Below are positions 1-10,077 of a stretch of DNA of 64,000 nucleotides, in pieces (the stretch's first letter is position 1; each line of letters begins with the position of its first letter). Position numbers and translations under genes: made by a program. Under the pieces are notes generated by a model, which saw only the letters and a list, made by a program, of their open reading frames with translations, did no database searches and had not been told where the DNA came from. The DNA comes from Winogradskyella tangerina (GTDB lineage Bacteria; Bacteroidota; Bacteroidia; Flavobacteriales; Flavobacteriaceae): NCBI RefSeq assembly GCF_003260205.1, contig NZ_QERF01000001.1, positions 186,001-250,000 of the forward strand, written 5' to 3'.

Positions 1-265
1 CTTGCTCACCAACATCGGGGTTGGCACCTGCACCTAACCCTTCAGTTAGGTTAACACCTAATTGAATTTTATTAGGCACACCGCTATTTTGAAGTGCTTG
101 AGCATCTGTGTTACAGATCACAAAATCAACGCCTTTAATTCCTTGTTGAAACATGTGATTGATAGCGTTGCTACCGCCACCGCCAACACCAATGACTTTA
201 ATGACGTTTGACTGATTCTTAGGCAAATCAAATGAGATACTTCCAAATTCGTTGTTGTTACTCAT
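1..265 (-). CDS. ftsZ: Cell division protein FtsZ, N-terminal part (runs off the left edge)
   Basis: Tubulin-like GTPase that forms the Z ring. Only the first 88 codons are in the window; the gene continues beyond base 1. The translation starts MSNNNEFGSISFDLPK and then shows the FtsZ GTP-binding start VIKVIGVGGGGSNAINHM, followed by the FtsZ-typical stretch ICNTDAQAL and the glycine-rich GLGAGANP. The start is the ATG at 265. It lies 47 bases downstream of ftsA on the same strand, as the last gene of the dcw cluster seen here. Confidence 0.95.
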   Translation of the reverse strand, partial: MSNNNEFGSISFDLPKNQSNVIKVIGVGGGGSNAINHMFQQGIKGVDFVICNTDAQALQNSGVPNKIQLGVNLTEGLGAGANPDVGEQ

Positions 266-312
266 ATTTTTTGAGATTATGGGATTTTATATATCTTGAT
301 TAATTAATTCTT

Positions 313-1644
313 TTATTCTGCGTTATCTAAAAATTCCTTAACACGTTCGGTCAATTTATCTAAGAATGAACGTCTTTCCTTTCTTGGCTCTTCAACAATT
401 TCTTCTTGCTCTTCGGTTTCAGAAACTTCCAATTCTGCTGCATTCTGAATAGTTTCTTCTATCTCCTCTGCCTTTTTTCGTTCTTGTCGTTTTAAGCCAT
501 CCATCACCAAACCAACTGCCGTAGCATATAAAGGACTGGCAATATCTTCATCACTATCTCCTGCTAAATGCTCGTTAGGATAACCAATTCTGGTATCCAT
601 TCCTGTGATATATTCCACAAGTTGTTTTAAGTGCTTTAGTTGACTTCCGCCACCTGTTAAAACAATACCGGCAATGAGTTTCTTCTTTTGCTCCTCATGA
701 CCGTAATTCTTTATTTCTACATAAACTTGTTCAACAATCTCAACCACTCTTGCATGGATGATTTTAGACAAGTTTTTTAATGTGATCTCTTTTGGCTCTC
801 TACCTCTTAAACCAGGTATAGATACAATTTCGTTATCCTTGTTTTCTCCCGGCCATGCCGAACCAAACTTGATTTTCAATAGTTCGGCTTGCTTTTCGAT
901 GATTGAACAACCTTCTTTGATATCTTCGGTAATCACGTTTCCTCCGAAAGGAATCACAGCTGTATGACGGATAATTCCATCCTTGAATACCGCAAGATCT
1001 GTTGTTCCACCTCCTATATCTATCAAAGCAACTCCAGCCTCTTTTTCTTCCTGACTTAAAACAGCATTTGCAGATGCTAAAGGTTCTAAAGTGATGCCTT
1101 CTAATTCTAATCCGGCACTCTTTACGCACCTTCCAATGTTTCTGATAGAAGACACCTGACCTACAACTACATGGAAATTAGCCTCTAATCTTCCTCCATA
1201 CATGCCGATTGGTTCTTTTATTTCGGCTTGCCCATCAACTTTAAACTCTTGTGGTAGGACATGAATAATTTCTTCACCTGGCAACATCACTAATTTATGA
1301 ACCTGATTGATCAATCGATCAATATCCATCTCATCGATCACAAGTTCAGAATTTGGTCTGGTGATATAATCGCTGTGTTGTAAACTTCTAATATGCTGAC
1401 CAGCGATACCAACGGTTACCTCTTCAATCTTTTCTGACGCCGCAGCTTCAGCTTCTTGTACCGCCTGTTGAATAGATTGAATAGTTTGCGTAATATTATT
1501 AACTACACCACGATGTACACCTAGGCTTTTTGACTTGCCTACACCCAGAATTTCTAACTTTCCATACTCATTTTTGCGCCCAATCATGGCCACAATTTTT
1601 GTAGTTCCAATATCTAAACCTACCGAAATATTCTGCTTGTCCAT
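313..1644 (-). CDS. ftsA: Cell division protein FtsA
   Basis: Actin-like ATPase that tethers FtsZ to the membrane. The 443-residue product has the phosphate-1 motif GLDIGTTKI (about residues 9-17), the phosphate-2 motif LIDIGGGTTD (about 208-217) and the adenosine motif LTGGGSQL (about 329-336). The SHS2 (1C) domain is inserted between phosphate-1 and phosphate-2. After an acidic linker the C-terminus ends in an amphipathic helix (SFLDKLTERVKEFLD), the expected membrane anchor. The start is ATG, 3 bases after the ftsQ stop. It is followed by ftsZ. Confidence 0.96.
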   Translation of the reverse strand: MDKQNISVGLDIGTTKIVAMIGRKNEYGKLEILGVGKSKSLGVHRGVVNNITQTIQSIQQAVQEAEAAASEKIEEVTVGIAGQHIRSLQHSDYITRPNSELVIDEMDIDRLINQVHKLVMLPGEEIIHVLPQEFKVDGQAEIKEPIGMYGGRLEANFHVVVGQVSSIRNIGRCVKSAGLELEGITLEPLASANAVLSQEEKEAGVALIDIGGGTTDLAVFKDGIIRHTAVIPFGGNVITEDIKEGCSIIEKQAELLKIKFGSAWPGENKDNEIVSIPGLRGREPKEITLKNLSKIIHARVVEIVEQVYVEIKNYGHEEQKKKLIAGIVLTGGGSQLKHLKQLVEYITGMDTRIGYPNEHLAGDSDEDIASPLYATAVGLVMDGLKRQERKKAEEIEETIQNAAELEVSETEEQEEIVEEPRKERRSFLDKLTERVKEFLDNAE

Positions 1645-1647
1645 AGT

Positions 1648-2367
1648 TTATCTTTTGGTGCAAATAACTTGTTTATCAAATTTGAGATTAACCCGTTTGT
1701 AATTATTCAAAATATTATCCTTTAAGGCCTTTTGATAAAAGGCTTTAAAATTATTTATCTTCTTTTCAAGCATTTTTAGAGTTCCGACATGAACAATAAA
1801 ATCGCTTTTTCTAATTTTAAAATCAATGGTTTTATCGTCATTCTGACGAATTTCAATGACATGTTTTTTTAAGAATTCATCCTCATCAACGGCTTTAGCA
1901 AACTGAAAAACTGTTTCGAGATTATTCTTCTTAACATTACCAGTAACTAATGGTACTCTTGCTGCATAATTAGATGACAAAGGCATGTATGAACCCTCAT
2001 CATCGATATAATATGACGCATTAGTATGAACTCTTGCAATAGGTCGTTTTTGTTCAATTTCTGCCGAAAGCTCACCGTTTACGGACATAAACACTTCTGC
2101 TTTCTTTATCATTGGATTAGAATTTAGGGCGGTTTCTAACTCGTTCAAATCTATAATATCTTTGGGTTGTCCCGTAACAGTCTGTTGATTTTGTATTAAC
2201 AATTTACTAACAGTTGATTCGCTCACGAACAATTTATTTTCTCCCAAGAATTCAATGTTCGGTTCTGCTACTTTTCGATGGTCATTTCGGTATTTTGAAA
2301 ACGCAAATAATCCGCCGACAAGAATCAGTAACCCAATGATTTTTATGTAGTTATAATTAATTCGCAA
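1648..2367 (-). CDS. ftsQ: Cell division protein FtsQ/DivIB
   Basis: Bitopic divisome protein of 239 residues. A short cytoplasmic start (MRINYNYIK) is followed by one membrane segment (about residues 9-24), then a POTRA-like region (about 37-110, containing FLGENKLFVSE) and the FtsQ beta domain. The only suitable start is TTG at 2367, which overlaps the end of murC by 11 bases; the resulting MRIN-Y-N-YIK start is what I recall for flavobacterial FtsQ proteins. Position between murC and ftsA supports the call. Confidence 0.88.
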   Translation of the reverse strand: MRINYNYIKIIGLLILVGGLFAFSKYRNDHRKVAEPNIEFLGENKLFVSESTVSKLLIQNQQTVTGQPKDIIDLNELETALNSNPMIKKAEVFMSVNGELSAEIEQKRPIARVHTNASYYIDDEGSYMPLSSNYAARVPLVTGNVKKNNLETVFQFAKAVDEDEFLKKHVIEIRQNDDKTIDFKIRKSDFIVHVGTLKMLEKKINNFKAFYQKALKDNILNNYKRVNLKFDKQVICTKR

Positions 2368-3709
2368 TGCTAAATGCGTCTTTTATATGTTTAACTTCTT
2401 CTCCAATATCGCCAGCACCAAGTGTTAAAACCACTTGAGCGTCTGACATTTTTATGGCCTGGATCAATTCAGGCTTCGAAACCAGTTTTTTATTTGAATT
2501 TTGAATCTTTTCTAATAACCATTCCGAGGTTACTCCTTCAATTGGCAGCTCTCTTGCCGGATAAATATCCAGTAGTATTATTTCATCGAATTTTGAAAGG
2601 CTCTGAGCAAATTCTTCAATGAAATCTCTTGTTCTGCTGTACAAATGCGGTTGAAAAATTGCAAGAACCTTTGTGTTAGGATACATTTCCCGAACGGCCT
2701 GATGCACGGCATTGATCTCTTCCGGGTGATGCGCATAGTCATCCACGAAAACAAAATCATTAGTCTTGATCTGGTATGTGAATCTTCGTTTAACACCTTT
2801 ATAAGATGCTAAAGCCTTGGCGAGCTGGTTGTGAGGGCAACCAAAGTCAACAGCCATCGCCAAGGCGATTGTTGCATTCGACAAATTATGTCTACCAGGT
2901 AGGTTAAATCGAAAGTCTTTATAGAGTTCAGTTGGTGTTTGAAGGTCAAACACATAACTGCCATTTTCTATTCTTACGTTTTTTGCATTATAGTCTGAAT
3001 TGTCCTCAATACCGTAGGTTGTTCCTTCGAGCGGCAATCCATTTTTTATAAATAATTGTCCTTCAGGTTTAATACATTCTGAAAATTCCTTGAAGGTTTT
3101 TGCAAGCTCTGAACTATCACCATAAATGTCGAGATGATCAGCATCCATTGAGGTAATACATGCCAAATCTGGTGATAGAGTTAGAAATGAACGGTCAAAT
3201 TCATCAGCCTCCACAACCGTTACTTCAGTGCCTTTCAAAATGAGATTAGAGTCGTAATTTTCACTAATGCCACCCAAGAACGCGGTAACAGGTATATCGC
3301 ATTCATACAATAAATGCCCTAGAATACTCGTGGTTGTTGTTTTCCCGTGAGTGCCAGCAACTGCCAAACATGTGGTTTGTTTAGTAATTTCACCCAATAC
3401 CTTTGAACGTTTGTGAACTTCAAAATTGTTCATTAAGAAATAGTTCAATTCTGAATGCGACTTAGGGATGGCCGGCGTGTAAACAACTAAGGTGTTTTCC
3501 TTATTGAGATATTTAGGATCAATCGCAATAATATCATCAGTAAAATGAATATAAACTCCTAATTCTTGCAATGCCTTGGTAATATCTGAAGGCGTTTTAT
3601 CATAACCCGCTACATGCTTTCCTTTAGCCACAAAATACCGTGCAAGCGCGCTCATACCGATACCTCCAATACCAATAAAATAGACGTTATTTATAGCTTT
3701 TATATTCAC
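2357..3709 (-). CDS. murC: UDP-N-acetylmuramate--L-alanine ligase MurC
   Basis: Cytoplasmic ligase that adds the first residue, L-Ala, to UDP-MurNAc. The 450-residue product has the N-terminal UDP-binding motif GIGGIGMS (13-20), the Mur ligase ATP loop GTHGKTTTT (119-127) and the DDYAHHPEEI signature of MurC in the C-terminal half. The start codon is GTG at 3709, directly after the murG stop; the next ATG lies inside the GIGGIGMS motif and would destroy it. It overlaps ftsQ at its 3' end. Confidence 0.96.
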   Translation of the reverse strand: MNIKAINNVYFIGIGGIGMSALARYFVAKGKHVAGYDKTPSDITKALQELGVYIHFTDDIIAIDPKYLNKENTLVVYTPAIPKSHSELNYFLMNNFEVHKRSKVLGEITKQTTCLAVAGTHGKTTTTSILGHLLYECDIPVTAFLGGISENYDSNLILKGTEVTVVEADEFDRSFLTLSPDLACITSMDADHLDIYGDSSELAKTFKEFSECIKPEGQLFIKNGLPLEGTTYGIEDNSDYNAKNVRIENGSYVFDLQTPTELYKDFRFNLPGRHNLSNATIALAMAVDFGCPHNQLAKALASYKGVKRRFTYQIKTNDFVFVDDYAHHPEEINAVHQAVREMYPNTKVLAIFQPHLYSRTRDFIEEFAQSLSKFDEIILLDIYPARELPIEGVTSEWLLEKIQNSNKKLVSKPELIQAIKMSDAQVVLTLGAGDIGEEVKHIKDAFSIAN

Positions 3710-4804
3710 TTATTTCTTCAATAATTTTTCAACTTCATCAACAATGTCATTGGTGGCATTTACCAGTGCTAATGCTTCGATATTTTCGCTCAGTGTTTTT
3801 CGTTTTTCGTCATTGGTTATTAATTCTGAAAACTGAGTCTGAAATTCCGATTCCAAATCATTCTCTCTTATTAAAATGGCCGCATTCTTATCAGCAATAG
3901 ACTTGGCATTTTTAGTCTGATGATCCTCAGCAACATTGGGCGACGGAATAAAAATTGTAGGTTTTCCCACAATACATAATTCTGAAACTGAGATGGCTCC
4001 TGCTCTGGAGATAATAACATCTGCCGCAGCATAAGCCATGTCCATATTGTTTAAAAAAGCGTGCACCTGAACATGCTTTAATTCGTTATGTCTTTTATAT
4101 TGCTGATAATACAACTTACCACATTGCCATATCAATTGAACGTTATTGGCTTCGAAGAACTCTAGGTTGTCTTCAATCAATTCATTAATTCGTCTTGCTC
4201 CTAAGCTTCCACCTAAAACCAGTAATGTATGCTTGCTATGAATTAAAGTAAAGGCATCTTTACCTTCAATGTGTTTACTTTTTACTTCAAGCAGATCTTT
4301 TCGGATTGGGTTTCCGGTGAGTCTAATTTTATCTTTAGGAAAGAATTTTTCCAATCCTTCATATGCAACACAAATCGTATCTACTTTTTTGCCAAGTAGC
4401 TTATTCGTAATTCCTGGATAGGAGTTTTGCTCTTGAATAAGGCTAGGAATATTTTTTGACGATGCGACTTGTAATAATGGTCCACTTGCAAATCCTCCTG
4501 TTCCGATTACAGCATCTGGACTGAATGATCTTATAATTTTTCTTGAACGCAATAAGCTAGACAGCAGTTTGAACGGAAATGCTAAATTCTTTAAACTTAG
4601 TTTTCTTTGAATACCAGAGATCCAAAGGCCTTCAATTTTGTAACCTGCCTGTGGTACCTTATCCATTTCCATGCGATCAGATGCTCCTACAAACAGAAAC
4701 TCCGCATCCGGATAACGCGATTTCAATTCATCTGCGATAGCGATTGCAGGATAAATATGACCTCCTGTTCCGCCGCCCGACAATATGAATTTATAGTTAC
4801 TCAT
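3710..4804 (-). CDS. murG: UDP-GlcNAc:undecaprenyl-PP-MurNAc-pentapeptide transferase MurG
   Basis: Glycosyltransferase that converts lipid I to lipid II at the inner face of the membrane. GT28 features are visible: the N-terminal loop [11 protein letters not shown] (about 10-20), the second Gly loop [12 protein letters not shown], and the sugar-nucleotide site [11 protein letters not shown] followed by [16 protein letters not shown] exists one codon earlier at 4807, but the ATG at 4804 gives [12 protein letters not shown] and overlaps the ftsW stop as TGATG, so I choose it (364 residues). murC follows immediately. Confidence 0.95.
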   Translation of the reverse strand: MSNYKFILSGGGTGGHIYPAIAIADELKSRYPDAEFLFVGASDRMEMDKVPQAGYKIEGLWISGIQRKLSLKNLAFPFKLLSSLLRSRKIIRSFSPDAVIGTGGFASGPLLQVASSKNIPSLIQEQNSYPGITNKLLGKKVDTICVAYEGLEKFFPKDKIRLTGNPIRKDLLEVKSKHIEGKDAFTLIHSKHTLLVLGGSLGARRINELIEDNLEFFEANNVQLIWQCGKLYYQQYKRHNELKHVQVHAFLNNMDMAYAAADVIISRAGAISVSELCIVGKPTIFIPSPNVAEDHQTKNAKSIADKNAAILIRENDLESEFQTQFSELITNDEKRKTLSENIEALALVNATNDIVDEVEKLLKK

Positions 4805-6003
4805 CAAATAGTTTCGCTTAAAATGTCTAATGGATTTACTTCATCCGTTGATTCTTGATCTTTGATTTCTTGGCGTTTGGCACTTACACTCAATATGATT
4901 CCTATGGCTAGGCAAGTCATCCAAATGGAGGTTCCACCACTACTAATAAGCGGTAATGTTTGTCCGGTTACGGGGAACAATTCCACCGCAACAGCCATAT
5001 TAATTAATGCTTGAAAAACAATCGGCAAGCCTACACCTAGCACCAATAGTCTACCAAAGACCGTATCTGACTTTTGTGAGACAATGACAATTCTGAATAG
5101 CAACCATGAATAGAGCACCAATAAGAACATTCCACCTAGCAATCCGTACTCCTCTATAATTATAGCAAAAATGAAATCTGAAGACGACTGAGGTAATAGA
5201 TATTTCGTCGGACTCTTACCAGGCCCTAATCCGAAAACCCCACCTGAGGCAATGGCTGTTTTTGAACGCTCAATCTGATAATCGGCTTCAGTATCTTCAG
5301 CATTAGAAAAATTTTCTATTCGGCTCATCCAAGTGTCTACACGGTTAGGCATAGCTTCTGGAAAAGCCTTTGCAACTAAGACAAACATTACGAGAGATAT
5401 TATTCCTGCACCGATAATAATGGTTAAATATTTTATAGGATAGCCCCCAATAAAGGTCAGCATCATCACCATGGTAAAAATGATCGCTGTTGTTGAAAAG
5501 TTGGCAGGTAGAATGAGAATTAAAACAAGAAACACCGGAACCCAAAGTGGTAAGATGGTCTCATTAAATGAAATGGCCTTGTCTCTTATTTTTGATAGAT
5601 AACGTGCAACATAAACCATTAAAACTACTGCGGCGAGCGTTGATGTTTGGAAAGACATATTTACCACAGGAATATTGATCCATCGACTCGTGTTGGTGCC
5701 TTCTGTATTGGTTGACCCTTGCAGTATCGTAATGAGTAACAATACTAAAACCACAGGAATCAAAATCATAGAAAGCCCCTTGAAGTATCGATAAGGAATC
5801 TTATGAACAGCAAACATAATAGCAAATCCTAACGACAAATGCACAAAATGTTTCACGAAAAATGAGAAGGTATTTCCGCTTTCGCCATAATCTGCCAAAT
5901 TACTCGCAGCACTATACACAGGTAGAAAGGAAAAAATAGCCAATAAGGTGGCTATTGCCCAAATGGCTCTATCTCCTTTTATCTGTGAAAATATGTTTTG
6001 CAT
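4804..6003 (-). CDS. ftsW: FtsW, SEDS-family lipid II glycan polymerase
   Basis: Polytopic SEDS protein of 399 residues that polymerises septal peptidoglycan together with its class B PBP, here FtsI about 4 kb upstream in the same cluster. Roughly ten hydrophobic segments are visible. SEDS landmarks include [20 protein letters not shown] with the downstream EEYG, and the C-terminal [13 protein letters not shown]. The ATG start is 37 bases after the murD stop, and the TGA stop overlaps the murG ATG. Its place between murD and murG identifies it as FtsW rather than RodA. Confidence 0.94.
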   Translation of the reverse strand: MQNIFSQIKGDRAIWAIATLLAIFSFLPVYSAASNLADYGESGNTFSFFVKHFVHLSLGFAIMFAVHKIPYRYFKGLSMILIPVVLVLLLITILQGSTNTEGTNTSRWINIPVVNMSFQTSTLAAVVLMVYVARYLSKIRDKAISFNETILPLWVPVFLVLILILPANFSTTAIIFTMVMMLTFIGGYPIKYLTIIIGAGIISLVMFVLVAKAFPEAMPNRVDTWMSRIENFSNAEDTEADYQIERSKTAIASGGVFGLGPGKSPTKYLLPQSSSDFIFAIIIEEYGLLGGMFLLVLYSWLLFRIVIVSQKSDTVFGRLLVLGVGLPIVFQALINMAVAVELFPVTGQTLPLISSGGTSIWMTCLAIGIILSVSAKRQEIKDQESTDEVNPLDILSETI

Positions 6004-6040
6004 TGTATCTTTTTTATCTACAAAACTAGTTAACTATACT

Positions 6041-7372
6041 TTATAAATTACGCACGGCATCTTTAAATTGACGTCCTCTATCTTCATAATTTTCAAATAG
6101 ATCGAAGCTTGCGCAAGCAGGTGATAATAAAACGTTGTCACCAGCTTCTGCCACCTTATAAGCGATTTTTACAGCTTCACTCATATATTGTGTTTCAACG
6201 ATGATATCTACTAAATTTCCGAAGGCTTCAAAAAGCTTTTTATTGTCTACGCCAAGACATACAATAGCCTTTACTTTTTCATTCACAAACGGATAAAGCT
6301 CGTTGTAGTCGTTGCCTTTATCAACTCCACCAACAATCCATACCGTTGGGGCATCCATGCTTTCTAACGCGAAATAAGTAGCATTAACATTGGTAGCCTT
6401 AGAGTCATTGATGTATTGAACTTTGTTGATTCTTAGGACATGTTCTAATCTGTGTTCTACTCCCTGGAAATTTTCTAAACTCTCACGTATGGTTTGTTTT
6501 CTAATTTTTAGTAAGTGTGCCACAGTTGAGGCCGCCATTGCATTCTTAATGTTGTGTTTACCTTCTAATGTAATGTTCTCTGTTGGCATAATTATTTTGT
6601 TGTTATCTATGGTTATTATTATTTCTTTATTGTTGTAATAGGCGCCTTCTTCAATAACTTTTGTTAATGAAAAGGGCAATTTTTTGGATTGAATTTGATG
6701 CTGATCTAGCCAGTTTGAAATAACCTCATCGTCTGCATCATATATGAAATAATCATCAGGCGTTTGGTTTTCAACTATTCTGAATTTTGAAGCGATATAA
6801 TTTTCAAACTTATAATCGTAGCGATCTAAATGATCTGGTGTGATATTAGTGAGAATCGCAATTTTTGGTTGAAATAGATCTATATCATCAAGTTGAAAAC
6901 TGCTCACTTCTAAGACGTAATTCTGATGGTCTTTTTCAAGAATTTGCTTTGCGAAACTATCTCCAATATTCCCTGCTAAACCAACATCGAGTTCTTGCTT
7001 AAGCAAGTGATGCGTTAAGGTTGCAGTAGTAGTTTTACCATTACTACCCGTGATAGCAACAAGCGTTGCGTCGGTATAGTTTGAAGCAAATTCAATCTCT
7101 GAAACCACTTTTATTCCAGCTTCTCGAATTTTTTTTACCAAGGCCACCTTATCAGGTATGCCAGGGCTTTTCATTACGAGATCAGCGTTCAGAATCTTCG
7201 ACTCTGTATGCTGTTCATCTTCAAATTCAATCTCATTATTTAAAAGAACGTCCTTGTAGGTTTTCTTAATTTTTCCGTTATCTGAAACAAAAACCTTATA
7301 TCCTTTTGCTTTCCCCAGTAGTGCTGTACCTACACCACTTTCTCCACCACCGAGTACGACTAACTTTTTCAT
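6041..7372 (-). CDS. murD: UDP-N-acetylmuramoylalanine--D-glutamate ligase MurD
   Basis: Cytoplasmic ligase that adds D-Glu to UDP-MurNAc-L-Ala. Of 443 residues, the N-terminal domain begins KKLVVLGGGESGVGTALL, the Mur ligase ATP loop is GSNGKTTTA (109-117), and NDSKATN plus SPACASFDLFENYEDRG near the C-terminus are MurD signatures. The ATG overlaps the mraY TAA by one base (TAATG), indicating translational coupling. Confidence 0.96.
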   Translation of the reverse strand: MKKLVVLGGGESGVGTALLGKAKGYKVFVSDNGKIKKTYKDVLLNNEIEFEDEQHTESKILNADLVMKSPGIPDKVALVKKIREAGIKVVSEIEFASNYTDATLVAITGSNGKTTTATLTHHLLKQELDVGLAGNIGDSFAKQILEKDHQNYVLEVSSFQLDDIDLFQPKIAILTNITPDHLDRYDYKFENYIASKFRIVENQTPDDYFIYDADDEVISNWLDQHQIQSKKLPFSLTKVIEEGAYYNNKEIIITIDNNKIIMPTENITLEGKHNIKNAMAASTVAHLLKIRKQTIRESLENFQGVEHRLEHVLRINKVQYINDSKATNVNATYFALESMDAPTVWIVGGVDKGNDYNELYPFVNEKVKAIVCLGVDNKKLFEAFGNLVDIIVETQYMSEAVKIAYKVAEAGDNVLLSPACASFDLFENYEDRGRQFKDAVRNL

Positions 7373-8613
7373 TATCTAATCTTCAAGGTCACGATTGATA
7401 TGATGGCCAATAGTATTCCTATGATCCAAAATCGTGTTACAATTTTACTCTCGTGATATCCTGATTTCTGATAGTGATGATGCAATGGCGACATTTTGAA
7501 AATTCGCCGGCCCTCACCATATTTCTTCCGTGTATATTTGAAATAGCTCACCTGTAACATGACCGATAAATTTTCAGCCAAGAAGATTCCACACAATAAT
7601 GGAATAAGCCATTCTTTTCTTACAGCTATTGCAATTACTGCAATGATGCCACCAATAGTTAAACTACCCGTATCACCCATAAATACTTGAGCCGGATAAG
7701 CATTGTACCATAAAAATCCAACTAATGCTCCTACGAATGCTGCGATGTATATCGTGATCTCTTCAACCTGCGGGATATACATTATATCGAGGTACTTTGA
7801 GAAGATGATATTACCCGAAACCCACGCAAAAATTCCTAGTGTAAGCACCACAATGGCCGAAGTTCCTGCGGCCAAACCGTCAATTCCGTCCGTTAGATTG
7901 GCACCGTTTGAAACTGCTGTTACAATGACGATACTCACCAATATGAAAATGACCCATGCGTAGCTTTCTAAATCCGGACTGATCCACGTAATAAGATCAG
8001 AGTAATCGAACTCATTATTCTTCACAAATGGAATGGTTGTTTTGGTAGATTTGATGGCCTCGTCAAAAAGTTGAGTTTCTGGTAGATTTGGGTTTTCAGC
8101 TAAAAGAGCACGTTGCTCCTGAATAGGTAATTCTTCTTTTATCGTGACGTCTTCATGGAAATAAAGTGTTAGTCCGACGATTAGTCCCAAACCAACTTGC
8201 CCAAGCACTTTAAATTTCCCCTTAAGCCCTTGTTTGTCATTTTTAAACTTCTTGATGTAATCATCGATAAAACCGATAGTACCCATCCAAAGTGTGGTAA
8301 TTATCAGAAGGATGATGTATATATTTTCGAGCTTGGCTAATAATAAAACAGGCAGCAATGTTGCTAAAATGATGATAATACCACCCATTGTTGGTGTTCC
8401 GGCTTTTTCAACCTGACCTTCTAAACCAAGATCTCTAATAGTTTCGCCAACTTGCTTCCTGCGTAAAAAATTGATAATTCGCTTTCCATAAATGGTTGAA
8501 ATCAACAACGACAAAATAATTGCCATAGCTGCTCTAAAGGTTAAGAACCCAAAAAGTGAAGCTCCAGGAAACTGGAATTGTTGCTCGAGATATTCAAATA
8601 AATAATACAGCAT
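7372..8613 (-). CDS. mraY: Phospho-N-acetylmuramoyl-pentapeptide transferase MraY
   Basis: Integral membrane enzyme that makes lipid I from UDP-MurNAc-pentapeptide and undecaprenyl phosphate. The catalytic motifs are present: the Asp pair in FIDDYIKK (D117-D118), [10 protein letters not shown] (239-248), MGDTGSL and the C-terminal SPLHHHYQ. At 413 residues it is longer than the roughly 360 of E. coli MraY because of a hydrophilic insertion at about residues 154-208, which I believe is common in Bacteroidota. The ATG directly follows the murE stop. Confidence 0.96.
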   Translation of the reverse strand: MLYYLFEYLEQQFQFPGASLFGFLTFRAAMAIILSLLISTIYGKRIINFLRRKQVGETIRDLGLEGQVEKAGTPTMGGIIIILATLLPVLLLAKLENIYIILLIITTLWMGTIGFIDDYIKKFKNDKQGLKGKFKVLGQVGLGLIVGLTLYFHEDVTIKEELPIQEQRALLAENPNLPETQLFDEAIKSTKTTIPFVKNNEFDYSDLITWISPDLESYAWVIFILVSIVIVTAVSNGANLTDGIDGLAAGTSAIVVLTLGIFAWVSGNIIFSKYLDIMYIPQVEEITIYIAAFVGALVGFLWYNAYPAQVFMGDTGSLTIGGIIAVIAIAVRKEWLIPLLCGIFLAENLSVMLQVSYFKYTRKKYGEGRRIFKMSPLHHHYQKSGYHESKIVTRFWIIGILLAIISIVTLKIR

Positions 8614-10077
8614 CTACTTTTGCAGTTGTTTTAAAAATTCTTGTACGGTTTTATAATCATCAAAATCAAATCGCTCACCTTTGATCTCTTGGTAGGTCTC
8701 ATGACCTTTGCCAGCAATTAATATGATATCTTTAGAGTCTGCCATCTGACAGGCTGTTTTGATCGCTTGTTTTCTATCGGTTATTGATAAAGTCTTTTTG
8801 AAATTTTGTGGCTCCACGCCCTTTTCCATATCTTCGATGATAGCTTCGGGTACTTCACTTCGTGGATTATCGCTTGTGAAAATGACCTTAGTACTTAATG
8901 CCGAAGCGATATGTCCCATTTTTGGGCGTTTAGCCTTATCACGATCACCACCACAGCCCACAACTGTTATCAGTTCTTCATTTTTAGTTCTGATACTATT
9001 GATGGTTTCCAATACATTTTTTAGGGCATCTGGAGTGTGTGCATAGTCAACTATAGCCGTAATCTTCTCATCTGAAACGAAATATTGAAAACGACCTGAG
9101 ACATTATCGAGTTCACTAATTAGCCTAAGTATTTCGTCTTTTTGAAGTCCTAAAAGTTCAGCTGCTCCGAAGATTGCTAGAATGTTGTATGCGTTGAAAC
9201 TTCCAATGAGGCGTGTCCATAATTCATTGTCGTTCACTTTTAATAACAAACCACCAAATTCATTTTCTAGGATTTGCGCTCTATAATCTGCATAGTTCTT
9301 TAGGGCATAGGTGTATTTCTTCGCTTGTGTATTTTGAAGCATAACCAAACCATTCTTATCATCCATATTAGAAAGCGCAAAGGCATCTTTAGGCAGATAA
9401 TCGAAGAACGATTTTTTGACATCGCGATACTCCGCGAAAGTATTGTGGTAATCTAAATGGTCGTGTGATAAGTTGGTGAATATGCCACCTGTAAACTTCA
9501 GACCTTCAGTTCTACTTTGATGAATTCCATGAGAACTTGCTTCCATGAAACAAAATTCAACACCTTCATCATTCATTAACTTTAGGTATTTATTGATGGT
9601 TAATGAATCTGGGGTCGTATGCGTTGCAGGATAAACCGTATCGTCGACCATAATTTTCACGGTAGACAACAGGCCTACCTTGTACCCGGCCTTTTTAAAG
9701 AGTTGATACAGCAAACTCGTAACCGTAGTTTTTCCGTTCGTTCCAGTAACCCCAACTAACTTCAAATTCTCTGAAGGATGCTCATAATAATTAGCAGCCA
9801 TATAAGCTAGAGCCTGATTAGAATTAGCAACTTCAATATAGGTTATACCATCTTCAAGCATTTCAGGAAGCGTTTCGCAAATGATTGTTTTTGCTCCAAG
9901 CTCGATGGCCTTTTCTATAAATCGATGACCGTCTGTTACAGTTCCAGTAATGGCAACAAAGACATCATCTGATTCAACTTTTCGGGAGTCGAATTCAATT
10001 TTATTGATCGAAATACTCGTGCTACCCACAACAGCATTGATCGTAACCTTGTACAATATGTCTTTTAATACATTCAT
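8614..10077 (-). CDS. murE: UDP-MurNAc-L-Ala-D-Glu--meso-diaminopimelate ligase MurE
   Basis: Cytoplasmic ligase that adds the third stem-peptide residue. The 487-residue product has the ATP loop GTNGKTTVT (112-120) and the DNPR motif (in FTSDNPRSE), which marks meso-diaminopimelate-adding MurE rather than the lysine type. This predicts an A1gamma-type, DAP-containing peptidoglycan. The ATG overlaps the ftsI stop by 4 bases (ATGA), and mraY follows with no gap. Confidence 0.96.
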   Translation of the reverse strand: MNVLKDILYKVTINAVVGSTSISINKIEFDSRKVESDDVFVAITGTVTDGHRFIEKAIELGAKTIICETLPEMLEDGITYIEVANSNQALAYMAANYYEHPSENLKLVGVTGTNGKTTVTSLLYQLFKKAGYKVGLLSTVKIMVDDTVYPATHTTPDSLTINKYLKLMNDEGVEFCFMEASSHGIHQSRTEGLKFTGGIFTNLSHDHLDYHNTFAEYRDVKKSFFDYLPKDAFALSNMDDKNGLVMLQNTQAKKYTYALKNYADYRAQILENEFGGLLLKVNDNELWTRLIGSFNAYNILAIFGAAELLGLQKDEILRLISELDNVSGRFQYFVSDEKITAIVDYAHTPDALKNVLETINSIRTKNEELITVVGCGGDRDKAKRPKMGHIASALSTKVIFTSDNPRSEVPEAIIEDMEKGVEPQNFKKTLSITDRKQAIKTACQMADSKDIILIAGKGHETYQEIKGERFDFDDYKTVQEFLKQLQK